Positions 6,837-15,019 of a DNA stretch of 22,268 nt are shown here, one piece after another. This DNA comes from a virus: the IMG/VR virus record IMGVR_UViG_3300046002_004089, positions 1 to 22,268 of that record; one strand, 5' to 3'. The stretch's first letter is position 1. Every line of letters starts with the position of its first letter. The notes beneath the pieces are model-generated. The model did no database searches and was not told the origin of the DNA. It saw only the letters and a list, made by a program, of their open reading frames with translations. A program made the position numbers and the translations under genes.

Positions 6837-7178
6837 ATGTCACTCCCCAATACTTACGGCGTTGACCACGATTTTGGCCCGGTCGATGTGACCTCGTCCT
6901 TCATCACTATTCAGTCGGACAATCTGAAGGAAAACACCAACCTTCACGTCGAAGTCAAGGACGCTCAAGGACGCATTATCACCGTTCGAAAAGACGACCT
7001 TCTCAAAAGCGTCAATTTCTCCGGTGTCCTTAAAATCGGCGGCGCGATTCCTGTTCCGGGCAACTTGGTTACTTACGGTGGTATTTCGTACATCATTGAC
7101 GACATTACCAACGACGGCACCAACGAGAGCTTCCGAAAGGTAGCCATCAACGGCCGCAAGTATCAGGAAATCGCCTAA
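6837..7178 (+). CDS. Small beta-rich protein, tail tube candidate
   Basis: 113 residues. It sits between the tail terminator and the tail chaperone, where the major tail tube gene normally lies, and has a 15-mer of its own, as expected for a highly expressed protein. The sequence is rich in short strands (NLHVEVKDAQGRIITVRKDD, VNFSGVLKIGG, VTYGGISYIIDDIT). It is short for a siphovirus tube protein (lambda gpV has 246 aa), although compact tube proteins exist. I do not recognise a family, so the function is from position. Confidence 0.45.
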   Translation: MSLPNTYGVDHDFGPVDVTSSFITIQSDNLKENTNLHVEVKDAQGRIITVRKDDLLKSVNFSGVLKIGGAIPVPGNLVTYGGISYIIDDITNDGTNESFRKVAINGRKYQEIA

Positions 7179-7202
7179 TCCCTTTCAAGGGATAACCCAC
7201 CA

Positions 7203-7781
7203 ATGGAAAAGCGGTGGATTAAAGCGGCAACGATTCTGCAACCCTCAATCGAGGTTTGCGGTGTTCGTCTTTTAAAGTTCAGCCTCAGACACCGGGTTGC
7301 TCTTGAAGCAATCGACAGTCCCGTGTTGAGGCCCGGCGCTCCGATGTCTGCATCTCATTTAGTTGCGGCCGTAAAAATACTTTCAAGCAAGACTATTGAG
7401 GAAATCGCCACTCCGGCGACGTTGAAAGAAAAGTTCTGGGTCAGCCGGATTGAGTTCAATCAGAGCCTGTTAATCAAGGAAATGTCGAAGCTGATTGAAT
7501 ACCTCAACTTGCAGGCATCTTGGCCTCGGTTCTGGCAGGAAGAAGAAAACAAGGACTCAAAAGCAAACAACGGCATCCCTTGGCAACTTGCGGTCGTCGC
7601 ATCCCTTGTGCGTAATGGTTGCACGACCGAAGAAGCTTGGACAATGCCAGAAGCTGAAGCAATCTGGATGCACATGGCAAATTGCGCCTATCAGGGTTCC
7701 GAGGTAAAAATCATCACGGACGAAGAATGGGAAGCCATGAGGAAACACAAAGAAGAACTAAACACAGAAACTCAAAACTGA
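7203..7781 (+). CDS. Tail assembly chaperone-like protein
   Basis: 192 residues, directly before the tape measure, the position of lambda gpG/gpGT. The C-terminal half (AVVASLVRNGCTTEEAWTMP, then EAEAIWMHMANCAY) resembles helical tail assembly chaperones, which keep the tape measure soluble and recruit tube subunits. In many phages a -1 frameshift makes a longer second form. I looked for a slippery heptamer near the 3' end and found none, and only 4 nt separate this gene from the tape measure. The leader contains AAGGG 11 nt upstream, a marginal Shine-Dalgarno match. Confidence 0.55.
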   Translation: MEKRWIKAATILQPSIEVCGVRLLKFSLRHRVALEAIDSPVLRPGAPMSASHLVAAVKILSSKTIEEIATPATLKEKFWVSRIEFNQSLLIKEMSKLIEYLNLQASWPRFWQEEENKDSKANNGIPWQLAVVASLVRNGCTTEEAWTMPEAEAIWMHMANCAYQGSEVKIITDEEWEAMRKHKEELNTETQN

Positions 7782-7785
7782 GAAC

Positions 7786-8997
7786 ATGGCTGACGACGTA
7801 AAAGTTAAATTCGGAGGAGACTTCTCCGATGTATCCAAAGGCGCTCAATCCGCGACGGCTAAGGCCGGGGGAGCGTTGTCTTCTTGGTATCAGGACTTCA
7901 CGAAGTCTACGATGGCGAGCCTTACTGCGGCAGTTGCGTTGAGCGCTTTGTTTGGCAAACTGGTCGAGAACCTCATGGCGACAAGCAAGTATGCAAAAGA
8001 AGTTGACGATGCTTTCAAAAGATTCGGCAAGGGCACTGGCTCAGACGAGTTCCAGAAGGTTGCCAAATACGGCAAAGAGGTAGGCGTTTCCATGGAAGCA
8101 GTAGGTCGCACGATGAACTACTTCGCCAAGGTCACAGACGCCGCATCGAAAGGGAGCGCGTCCCACCGGGCCGCTCTTATCGGATTAAAGTTCACGGAGG
8201 ATGAAATCAGCTCCGGACGAATCTCCGCGATTGAGGTTCTTGCTCGCATGTCCGACGAGTACGACCGAACCGGGAACGAGGCCTTGTCCGCCCAGCGAGC
8301 CGTCCAACTCTTCGGCGTTCAAGGCGAGCAGTTGGCCGCTGTTTACAAGAATGGCCGACATAACCTAGTGGCGTTTACGGAGGCCACTAAGACCCTAGGC
8401 GACGCGCAGATTGAGGCTCTCGCGAAGACAGAGCGCCGAATCGAAAGATTCAAGGAAGGGATGAAGGGAGTCGGTGCTGTGATTTTGGAAAATCTCGGCG
8501 CCGCGTCCGCATGGGTTGAAGGGAAGGGAGTCGCCCAAGAGGTTTTTGCGGGGACTTACGGAGAGACAGGCGGAACGGAAGAACAGGAAGCCCGCTCCAT
8601 TTCTGGTCAAATCTTCGGAGAATTAAAAGGCGACCGGGATGCAGTCACGGCCGCAATCGATAGACTCAAAGGAATTGAAACGTCCTTTTTCTCAAGCGAA
8701 AAGGAGTCCCGGACTGCGAAGCTTGCACAAGAGGGTCTTTACGCGCTTCTTAAGAAGGCGGAAGAAAAGCCGAAGGAGGACAAGAAAGAAACCGGGCCTC
8801 CCCTTTTGAACAATGTCCGCGCTATGGCGGTTTCCTCTTTGCAGGAAATCGGTGGCGGTGACGTTGGCTCAATCATGTCCGGCACATACCAGACTTCGAT
8901 GCTTGACGCGGCAACCAAGACTGCCGAGAATACGGCGAAACTTGCTCAGGCCGCAGAGAAAGCCCCGGTGCAGAAACCTACCAACATCGCAAAATAA
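7786..8997 (+). CDS. Tape measure protein (short)
   Basis: 403 residues. Typical features are a start VKVKFGGDFSDVSKGAQSAT, an Ala/Thr/Ser-rich hydrophobic segment (residues about 40-60, MASLTAAVALSALFGKLVE), long helical stretches and the segment AVQLFGVQGEQLAAVYKNG, common in minitail/tape-measure N-terminal regions. Tape measures set tail length and may help DNA cross the inner membrane. With the usual approximation of about 1.5 Angstrom per residue, 403 residues imply a tail of only around 60 nm, so this would be a short-tailed siphovirus or a compact relative. The TAA stop shares its last A with the next start. Confidence 0.75.
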   Translation: MADDVKVKFGGDFSDVSKGAQSATAKAGGALSSWYQDFTKSTMASLTAAVALSALFGKLVENLMATSKYAKEVDDAFKRFGKGTGSDEFQKVAKYGKEVGVSMEAVGRTMNYFAKVTDAASKGSASHRAALIGLKFTEDEISSGRISAIEVLARMSDEYDRTGNEALSAQRAVQLFGVQGEQLAAVYKNGRHNLVAFTEATKTLGDAQIEALAKTERRIERFKEGMKGVGAVILENLGAASAWVEGKGVAQEVFAGTYGETGGTEEQEARSISGQIFGELKGDRDAVTAAIDRLKGIETSFFSSEKESRTAKLAQEGLYALLKKAEEKPKEDKKETGPPLLNNVRAMAVSSLQEIGGGDVGSIMSGTYQTSMLDAATKTAENTAKLAQAAEKAPVQKPTNIAK

Positions 8998-9878
8998 TGC
9001 CGACCCCTTCTACGACGAGAATTGATTACGGAAACCCTCTTACTTGGGGTGATTACGTTCCGGCTCCTCAAGGTTCTATCACTTGCGACGCATACGGGCT
9101 TGTTCAGTCCCAGCTCGTCTTCACCGTGGACTCCGCAGACGGAGAAATCGTAAACGTCCTGAACACGGCGAGCTTTGCCAACGCTCCTTACCCTTACAAC
9201 ATCGGTATTGAAATGACGGCATACAAGTATGCTATCAGTCTTCAGCCGGGCGGTGTTGCGACTGTGACTATTGATTTCGTCGGAGTAAAAAGAGAGTCCG
9301 GAATTACCGACTGCCAAATCACCGGCGTTTCCAACACGACGGCGCAACCAATCGAGACGCATCCCAATTTCACAATCGTCACGGACGACACGATTGGAAA
9401 TCAGTCTCCGACGCAAATCCTCGCCGGGCCTCCTTCCCAGCCATCCAGCAATCCTAACAAACCAATCTTCATTCCTTCCGGGGATGTTTATGCGCCTTGG
9501 CGCTTTGATGGTTTCGGTCTTGCCGCCGACGGAACTCGCAACCGTAAGGCTGGCATCCGCCACTTCCTTCGACCTATGTATTCCGTCCGTGGCGTCGTCT
9601 TCTTCAACCGGGCGCAGGGATACCGGGCCGCCGCCATGACCAACGGGGTGGGACGAACCTTGTCTAACGAAGATGACATGTTCAAGTTAATCACGCCTAA
9701 CGACATTCTCGGTGCGCTTTCCCCTGACCTATGCTTGCTGACGGCGGCAAACGCCGAGTGCATCGGAAGTCCTGATTATTACGGCGCAATCAAGGTCACT
9801 TATGACATCATGATTGGCGGCGAGCTTGGTTGGGACTCCGACATTTACGGCCCGATGGCTTCGGCCATCTTCGGATAA
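8997..9878 (+). CDS. Distal tail / tail tip protein of unknown family
   Basis: 293 residues, overlapping the tape measure by 1 nt (TAATG), so translation is coupled. It is mostly beta-like, with a Ser/Pro/Asn-rich linker at residues about 140-165 (GPPSQPSSNPNKPIFIPSGD) separating two possible domains. The C-terminal half contains RPMYSVRGVVFFNRAQGYRA and ends YDIMIGGELGWDSDIYGP. By position it should belong to the tail tip or baseplate that follows the tape measure (lambda gpM/gpL region). I recognise no family. Confidence 0.5.
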   Translation: MPTPSTTRIDYGNPLTWGDYVPAPQGSITCDAYGLVQSQLVFTVDSADGEIVNVLNTASFANAPYPYNIGIEMTAYKYAISLQPGGVATVTIDFVGVKRESGITDCQITGVSNTTAQPIETHPNFTIVTDDTIGNQSPTQILAGPPSQPSSNPNKPIFIPSGDVYAPWRFDGFGLAADGTRNRKAGIRHFLRPMYSVRGVVFFNRAQGYRAAAMTNGVGRTLSNEDDMFKLITPNDILGALSPDLCLLTAANAECIGSPDYYGAIKVTYDIMIGGELGWDSDIYGPMASAIFG

Positions 9879-9880
9879 AA

Positions 9881-11428
9881 ATGGAAGACCTTGGATTCAA
9901 CGGCTCCGGCTCGCACTTCAATTCTCGATTTGAAGCCGGGTCGCCAATCCAAGCAAAACAGCTCAACGAGCTTGCGGCCGGGGTTCAGGCAAGCTTGCCT
10001 ATTCCTTACCTTGGCGAAGGACCATCAGTTAGCTTCACGCCGGGAGGTTCTATTATCGTCGACAATCGTTATCGCTTTGAGCCGGGAGACCCTGCCGGAA
10101 CAATCATCCAGCAGTATCAGATGCGCTCAATCGCAGTTGACGGGAGTGCCAGACTTCAGATTGCCAAGGGGACTGTAACATTCACGCAGAGCAACATGCC
10201 GCGTATCCGCCAAGGCGCCCACAGCGACCAGAGGCAGGGTTGGATTAGCAAGGTTGCCATTTACGGCGATGGAGTAACTGTTACTTCCGGCGCTGGTGAC
10301 CCTTTGTGGATGGACGGAAACGGCTATTATAGCTTCAGCAATGTAGGAACATACTACATCACCATCAGCAAGTTCGACATCACGCAGTCCAACGACGACA
10401 CCGACAGCGCACTCCTCAACGCCGAAGCTCCGTGGGTTTCAATCGTCCCGGCCGGAGACGACATCGAGAATATCATCTTTTCCGAGACCGGGCCTTCGCT
10501 TTACGTCAACAAGACCAACGTCCAAAAGATGGTTGGCTACGACGCGATGTCCACGGGACTGCAAGGTGACTGGGGCAACTGCCATACCACTTGGTTCAAC
10601 CCGGTAAAGTGGGGTTACGCGCTGAAGCTAATCGGCATCGTGACGGTGACTAATCCTGCTGGTCAGGGCTTTGTTATCTCGATTGACCAGCACATCGTCG
10701 GCCCTATTGACCTACAGATTCCCGTCCTGTTCAACGGCACGACCCTGTGCAATCAGGATGACCTGACGGAGACGAATGACCCTTACAACATAAACAAGAA
10801 CTCTACGCCGAAATGGGCGTTGATGGCTAACGGTGACACTCTCAGCGGGATGGAGTCTCTCGTTGAAGCAAACGACGATTGGTATCAGGAGTTCGTCGGC
10901 CCGGCGGATTGGACTTCCGCAAACTACGACTACAAGCTTCCCGGAAGCTGTGCCGCGCAGGACGACGGAAAGACTTGCGAGCATCCCTTCCAATTCCATC
11001 CAAAGGTCATCGTCGTCGACCCGCAGGACCCGTCACTTACACTTTACCGCGCCGACGTCTGCTCTGGAATGGTTAACAATCTCGTTCCGTTCGACGAGCC
11101 CGCTTCCGGACAGAAGCTTCCGGCGACCATCGATTTCCTGATTAATCAGGACACCTACATTTACCTGAGAATGGGGACTGAAGCATATCAGTCCGACAAC
11201 CCGGTGTTCCCGGTCACCGACGAGACGGACCCGTACTATCCGACGATGGTGCAATCCCAGACCACGCTCACGGACACCGACGAATACTGCTACATCCTCA
11301 TGGGTGTGGCCCGGAACATCGGCGACCCCGACACCTTCACGATCGACCAGACCATCTCCGGCTCTGTCTGGGCCGAACGTCTGAAGGTCGGAACTGACAC
11401 CGCCCGTTATTACTGGGCGGGAGTCTGA
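9881..11428 (+). CDS. Large tail structural protein, tip or fibre component
   Basis: 515 residues from ATG 9881, 2 nt after the previous stop; the longer in-frame start at 9830 would overlap by 49 nt and is less likely. The N-terminus (GSGSHFNSRFEAGSPIQAKQ) looks like a virion attachment segment. The rest is strand-rich with many Asp/Asn/Thr/Gly, typical of tail proteins. It contains several Cys (for example in SCAAQDDGKTCEHPFQFHPK), unusual among phage tail proteins and possibly metal- or disulfide-linked. It overlaps the next gene by 1 nt (TGATG). I recognise no named family. Confidence 0.5.
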   Translation: MEDLGFNGSGSHFNSRFEAGSPIQAKQLNELAAGVQASLPIPYLGEGPSVSFTPGGSIIVDNRYRFEPGDPAGTIIQQYQMRSIAVDGSARLQIAKGTVTFTQSNMPRIRQGAHSDQRQGWISKVAIYGDGVTVTSGAGDPLWMDGNGYYSFSNVGTYYITISKFDITQSNDDTDSALLNAEAPWVSIVPAGDDIENIIFSETGPSLYVNKTNVQKMVGYDAMSTGLQGDWGNCHTTWFNPVKWGYALKLIGIVTVTNPAGQGFVISIDQHIVGPIDLQIPVLFNGTTLCNQDDLTETNDPYNINKNSTPKWALMANGDTLSGMESLVEANDDWYQEFVGPADWTSANYDYKLPGSCAAQDDGKTCEHPFQFHPKVIVVDPQDPSLTLYRADVCSGMVNNLVPFDEPASGQKLPATIDFLINQDTYIYLRMGTEAYQSDNPVFPVTDETDPYYPTMVQSQTTLTDTDEYCYILMGVARNIGDPDTFTIDQTISGSVWAERLKVGTDTARYYWAGV

Positions 11429-11904
11429 TGGCTACCCGCATCGGCGGGCCAATCGTAGGTGGGTTTGACCCATCTGGTTTTACTTGGGCTTCAATGCGTT
11501 CGCCGCTTGTGCTTAATGCGTTCCTTTGGAATGCGTCGTATACCAAGTTTTCAAGGCAATGGCCGTTGAGCGTCGGAAGTCCTCCCAAGTTCTTCAAATG
11601 GGATAGCGGTTCCTTGTTCCGTCGAGACACATATGGCCCACCGCCATACTATACCATTGGAAACAATGAAGGCCCGGAACCGCCTATTGTCTATACCGGG
11701 TGGAGCATCGGCATTCAATACCCCAACAAGACAGTCGACAACCATGACTTCCTTCAGCTCGTAGGCGAGGCATTGGATACGGATATCGGGACGTTCATCA
11801 TTACGGCAGACGCTCACGACCCCAACCAAGGCGGACAGACCCTTTCCGACCAGCCACCCGGCGGGACTGAGATTTATGACATCGGGAAGCTGACCGGGTT
11901 CTGA
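11428..11904 (+). CDS. Tail-associated protein of unknown function
   Basis: 158 residues, start overlapping the previous stop (TGATG). Rich in Gly, Pro, Trp and Tyr (FTWASMRSPLVLNAFLWNAS; YGPPPYYTIGNNEGPEPP), with strand-like spacing. The setting between two tail proteins suggests a tail tip or fibre base component. Nothing more can be assigned. After its stop there is a 24-nt gap with 15-mer copy 5. Confidence 0.45.
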   Translation: MATRIGGPIVGGFDPSGFTWASMRSPLVLNAFLWNASYTKFSRQWPLSVGSPPKFFKWDSGSLFRRDTYGPPPYYTIGNNEGPEPPIVYTGWSIGIQYPNKTVDNHDFLQLVGEALDTDIGTFIITADAHDPNQGGQTLSDQPPGGTEIYDIGKLTGF

Positions 11905-11909
11905 GGGTT

Positions 11910-11924
11910 TTGACTCCCGCGTAG
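11910..11924 (+). promoter_or_regulatory. 15-mer repeat, copy 5
   Basis: TTGACTCCCGCGTAG, preceded by GGGTT and followed by GGTC, then ATG 11929. It separates the tail body genes from the adhesin genes and is the last copy seen in the window. Confidence 0.75.
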
Positions 11925-11928
11925 GGTC

Positions 11929-12255
11929 ATGGCGGCGCCGACTATTATCTGGAAAAGGGGTCAAACCTTCATCGCGACCGGGCCGTATGTTCCCGGCGCT
12001 GGTGACCCTCCAAACCTGTCCGGAGTGACCATTGAGAGCGAAGTGCAGGATTTTGCCCGTGTCCGCCGCCCTCTTTCCGTTGAAATCGCACCGGACAACA
12101 TCACCGTCACCCTGAGCGCAGAAGCTTCCGATACGGCAAATTGGGCTGTCGGAACTGCGGCTATCGACCTTCGTTGCGTCAAGGACGGGGTCGTCTTTTC
12201 AACCACGACTGTCCGCTTCGTCGTAGAACAGGAAATCACTCTGCCCAATGGCTAA
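11929..12255 (+). CDS. Small beta-sandwich protein before the fibre gene
   Basis: 108 residues, start 4 nt after the 15-mer, 8-nt overlap with the fibre gene. Alternating strands (TIIWKRGQTFIATGPYV; VTIESEVQDFARVRRPLSVE; VGTAAIDLRCVKDGVVF; STTTVRFVVEQEITLP) resemble the small domain often found at the N-terminus of baseplate or fibre proteins, which measures a material-like 'VRF' strand at its end. It may be an adaptor joining the collagen-like fibre to the tail tip. No catalytic motif is seen. Confidence 0.45.
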   Translation: MAAPTIIWKRGQTFIATGPYVPGAGDPPNLSGVTIESEVQDFARVRRPLSVEIAPDNITVTLSAEASDTANWAVGTAAIDLRCVKDGVVFSTTTVRFVVEQEITLPNG

Positions 12256-14191
12256 CATCGAACTCGTCCTCACCCCGGCATCCCCGACCGGGTCGATGGT
12301 CTTCACGCTCGGCGCTCCCGGGCCGCAAGGGCCAGCTGGAACCATCTCCGTAGGGACTGTCACGGCGAGCGCACCCGGAGGCCCGGCGGTAATCGTCAAT
12401 GTCGGAACCTCGACCGCGGCCATCCTTGACTTCACCATCCCTCGCGGCGAGCAGGGAACGCAGGGAATCCAAGGAATCCAAGGTGTCCAAGGTGTCCAAG
12501 GTGTCCCCGGGGAAAAAGGAGACAAGGGCGACCAAGGCATCCCGGGAACTTCTGGTGTCGCCTTCGCCACCGCGCCGCTGGCTTATGATTCCGTAACCAA
12601 GACCGTCAGCATCAGCCCGAATCCGAACTTCGACTCTATCTCCATCGCTACTAGTGGCTACGCAGGTTTATTCCAGAATCAAGTCTTCATCGGCGACGGC
12701 ATCCTGACGAACTACTTGGACATGACTCAGGGTCTTGTCCTTCAGAACGGTTCAATCACCTTCCCCAACTCCACAGTTCAGACGACCGCGTTCCCCGGCT
12801 TCGCTGGCTACGCGCTAGAGTCTTGGGTGACTGCCGGGTTCGCCGTCAAGGCCGCAGGACAGCCCGTATCTGGGACTGTCGGTCAGGTTCTAACCAAGAA
12901 CAGCGGCACGAACTACGACTCGTCATGGACTACGCTAATCCCGGGCGACCGCTACCTGACGACCTCGACGACGAGCCTTCAAATCAATAACCAGACCAAG
13001 ACGCTAACGATTGGGACAGGGTTGTCGTATACTTCTCAGCAGGACGTTGTCATCGCCTACGATGCTGACCACCACATGCATGCCCGGGTGCTGACCTACA
13101 ACTCTACCACCGGGGTGATGACTGTTGATGTTCTGAGCCACTCGGGAACAGGCACGTTTGCCCTCTGGACTGTCAATGTTGGCGGAGCTGTTCCGGCTCA
13201 GTCCGTTGCTTGGGGTTCCATCACCGGGACGCTCGGCAACCAGACTGACCTAGCTACTGCACTCAACGAGAAGCTTTCGACTATTGATGCGGCCGCAACT
13301 TACTATCCGCTGACCAACCCGACCGGGTTCATCACTAGCGCGGCGCTTGCGCCCTACCTGACCAGCGCGACCGCCGCATCGACCTACTTCACCATCGCCT
13401 CTGCCGCCGGAAAAGCGAACCTCTCCGGGGCGACGTTCACGGGTAAGGTCAACTTGGCAACGATTTCGGCATCAAGCCCGAGCGTGAACCTCGGAGGGCA
13501 ATGCGACTCTGCACCGGCTTCGGCAACGAACGGAGACCTGTGGATTTCAAATGCGGCCTCGCCTAAACTGACCTATCGGACTAACGGGATTAACTACAAC
13601 TTGGCCGTCCTGAATCAGTTCAACACCTTTACCGGGCAGATGGTGATTAATACCACTTCTTCTAGTACCGCCGCCCTGCGCGTCACTCAGCTCGGAACCG
13701 CCAACGCCATCGAGGTCGAGGACAGCACCAGCCCTGACTCGACTCGCTTCGTCGTCGATGCGAACGGCAAGGTCGGCATCGGCGTCTCCCCGGATACGAC
13801 CGCCGCGCTCAAGGTCGATACGAACGGCATCATGTTCGGCGACGGCACGACGCAGACGACGGCGGCTATTGCTCCTCCTCCGGCTCCTGATTACAACGCT
13901 CAGGCAAACAAGGCTTGGTTTTCTCAGAACTTCCTTAATGCAATCACATCTTACAACTACGACGGATATGGATATACTGTCGTCTATTACACAAATACGG
14001 AGGTGTTCGATGCAATGTTCCAAAATTATTCCGGGTCGGTAACCCTTGTTGGAAACGACGCCTACTCGGTAGACACTTATGGTAGCGGGTATGTCAGGTT
14101 TATTGGCGACATCCGCAACAGCACAGGGCAGTATTGCTCGTTCCATGTCGGTGGATTTAGCCTTGCTGGTTTGTACAAATTCTTTTCCTAA
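12248..14191 (+). CDS. Collagen-like tail fibre / adhesin
   Basis: 647 residues. Residues about 20-35 contain GAPGPQGPAG, and residues about 65-100 are an uninterrupted Gly-X-Y region (GEQGTQGIQGIQGVQGVQGV, then PGEKGDKGDQGIPG), which should form a trimeric collagen-like rod. Then follow two tail-fibre signatures, FPNSTVQTTAFPG and FGDGTTQTTAA, plus Ala/Thr/Ser-rich repeats (ATAASTYFTIASAAGKANLS). After a Pro-rich hinge (PPPAPDYN) the last 95 residues form a Tyr/Asn-rich tip, more A/T-rich than the rest, probably the receptor-binding domain. It acts at the distal tail. The fibre head is likely exchanged between phages. Confidence 0.8.
   Translation: MANIELVLTPASPTGSMVFTLGAPGPQGPAGTISVGTVTASAPGGPAVIVNVGTSTAAILDFTIPRGEQGTQGIQGIQGVQGVQGVPGEKGDKGDQGIPGTSGVAFATAPLAYDSVTKTVSISPNPNFDSISIATSGYAGLFQNQVFIGDGILTNYLDMTQGLVLQNGSITFPNSTVQTTAFPGFAGYALESWVTAGFAVKAAGQPVSGTVGQVLTKNSGTNYDSSWTTLIPGDRYLTTSTTSLQINNQTKTLTIGTGLSYTSQQDVVIAYDADHHMHARVLTYNSTTGVMTVDVLSHSGTGTFALWTVNVGGAVPAQSVAWGSITGTLGNQTDLATALNEKLSTIDAAATYYPLTNPTGFITSAALAPYLTSATAASTYFTIASAAGKANLSGATFTGKVNLATISASSPSVNLGGQCDSAPASATNGDLWISNAASPKLTYRTNGINYNLAVLNQFNTFTGQMVINTTSSSTAALRVTQLGTANAIEVEDSTSPDSTRFVVDANGKVGIGVSPDTTAALKVDTNGIMFGDGTTQTTAAIAPPPAPDYNAQANKAWFSQNFLNAITSYNYDGYGYTVVYYTNTEVFDAMFQNYSGSVTLVGNDAYSVDTYGSGYVRFIGDIRNSTGQYCSFHVGGFSLAGLYKFFS
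12452..12505 (+). repeat. 9-bp tandem repeat in the fibre gene
   Basis: Six 9-nt units starting at 12452, the last three identical (CAAGGTGTC), encode QG(T/I/V) triplets of the collagen-like rod. Unit gain or loss stays in frame and would change rod length by three residues at a time. Confidence 0.85.
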
Positions 14192-14192
14192 A

Positions 14193-14297
14193 ATGACCCA
14201 CCTAATCTGCATAGCCATCGGCTTCGTCGCCGGAGTCTACCGAAACACCATCGTCGAAAAGGCCCGCGAGCTTTACATCAAGTACTGCTCCAAGTGA
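14193..14297 (+). CDS. 34-residue membrane protein
   Basis: Starts 1 nt after the fibre stop and ends by overlapping the next start (TGATG). Sequence MTHLICIAIGFVAGVYRNTI begins with a short hydrophobic segment (residues 3-16) followed by a basic amphipathic helix. The coupling on both sides and conserved-looking composition argue that it is a real gene. It could be a lysis regulator such as an antiholin-like peptide; this is a guess from position only. Confidence 0.5.
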   Translation: MTHLICIAIGFVAGVYRNTIVEKARELYIKYCSK

Positions 14298-15019
14298 TGC
14301 GTCTCGCCGCGGTCATCGCCCTCCTTGCTTTGACCGGGTGCAAGTCCACGCCGAAGGTCGAGCCTCTCCCTGTCCAGCCTCCCGCTCCGACCAAGGAATC
14401 CGTCGTGACAGGCCTAGGCAAAGACTTGGACAAGGCCGACCACCGGGTTGCCTCGGCGCTGGTCGCCATAGAGAAGAACGCTGACAAGCCGAAGGTCGTC
14501 GTTGCGGAGTCCCGCCTAGCCCAGTCATACCTCCCTGAGCCTCCGGCCGGGGACGTTGCCTTCGCGATGGCCCGGGCAACCAAATCAGACCCTCTGGACT
14601 ACAAGAAGCAGATGGAGTTCGGTCGGCAACTGGCGACTGCGGTCAACAAGGCATGGGAGAAATTGGAGGCCGACCAGAAGGAAGCCGCCCGCGTCTCCGG
14701 CCTGAAGGATGCCCGTATCAAGGAGCTGACCGACGAAGTCGCCCGCGTGAAACAGGAAGCTTCCCAGAACATCTGGACACTCACGGGTGCGGCCTTGTTC
14801 GTCGCCGGAGCGCTCGCCACAGCCTTTGTCGGCCCGCGTATCGGCATCCCCCTAATCGCCTGTGCGGCCTTCGCTGGAGGAGTTCCCTTCATCTACGACT
14901 CGCCTTACTTTCTTATCGTCGCCATCGGAACTGCCGCCATCGCTTCCGGGTTCGGGCTGTGGTGGGTCTGGGACAAGGTGCGTGACTCCGTCAACTCCTC
15001 TCATGTCAAAAGGGATTAA
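14297..15019 (+). CDS. Lipoprotein with C-terminal membrane segments, candidate unimolecular spanin
   Basis: 240 residues from ATG 14297 (TGATG overlap); GTG 14294 is an alternative. The N-terminus MRLAAVIALLALTGCKS is a lipoprotein signal with lipobox LTGC and modified Cys15, then a Pro-rich linker (PLPVQPPAPTKES). Residues about 90-150 form a charged coiled coil (KLEADQKEAARVSGLKDARI). The C-terminus has three hydrophobic segments (WTLTGAALFVAGALATAFVG; IPLIACAAFAGGVPFIY; YFLIVAIGTAAIASGFGLWW). Lipid anchor at one end and membrane segment at the other is the layout of u-spanins such as T1 gp11, which fuse inner and outer membrane in the last lysis step. Three segments instead of one is unusual. 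It overlaps the next gene by 17 nt. Confidence 0.6.
   Translation: MRLAAVIALLALTGCKSTPKVEPLPVQPPAPTKESVVTGLGKDLDKADHRVASALVAIEKNADKPKVVVAESRLAQSYLPEPPAGDVAFAMARATKSDPLDYKKQMEFGRQLATAVNKAWEKLEADQKEAARVSGLKDARIKELTDEVARVKQEASQNIWTLTGAALFVAGALATAFVGPRIGIPLIACAAFAGGVPFIYDSPYFLIVAIGTAAIASGFGLWWVWDKVRDSVNSSHVKRD

Noticed and set aside
7650-7790. Programmed frameshift in the tail chaperone
   Set aside because: No X-XXY-YYZ slippery heptamer was found near the 3' end and only 4 nt lie between the stop and the tape measure start.
13880-14191. Fibre tip as target of a diversity-generating retroelement
   Set aside because: No reverse transcriptase, no second template-like copy of the tip and no adenine-biased pattern was found in the window.
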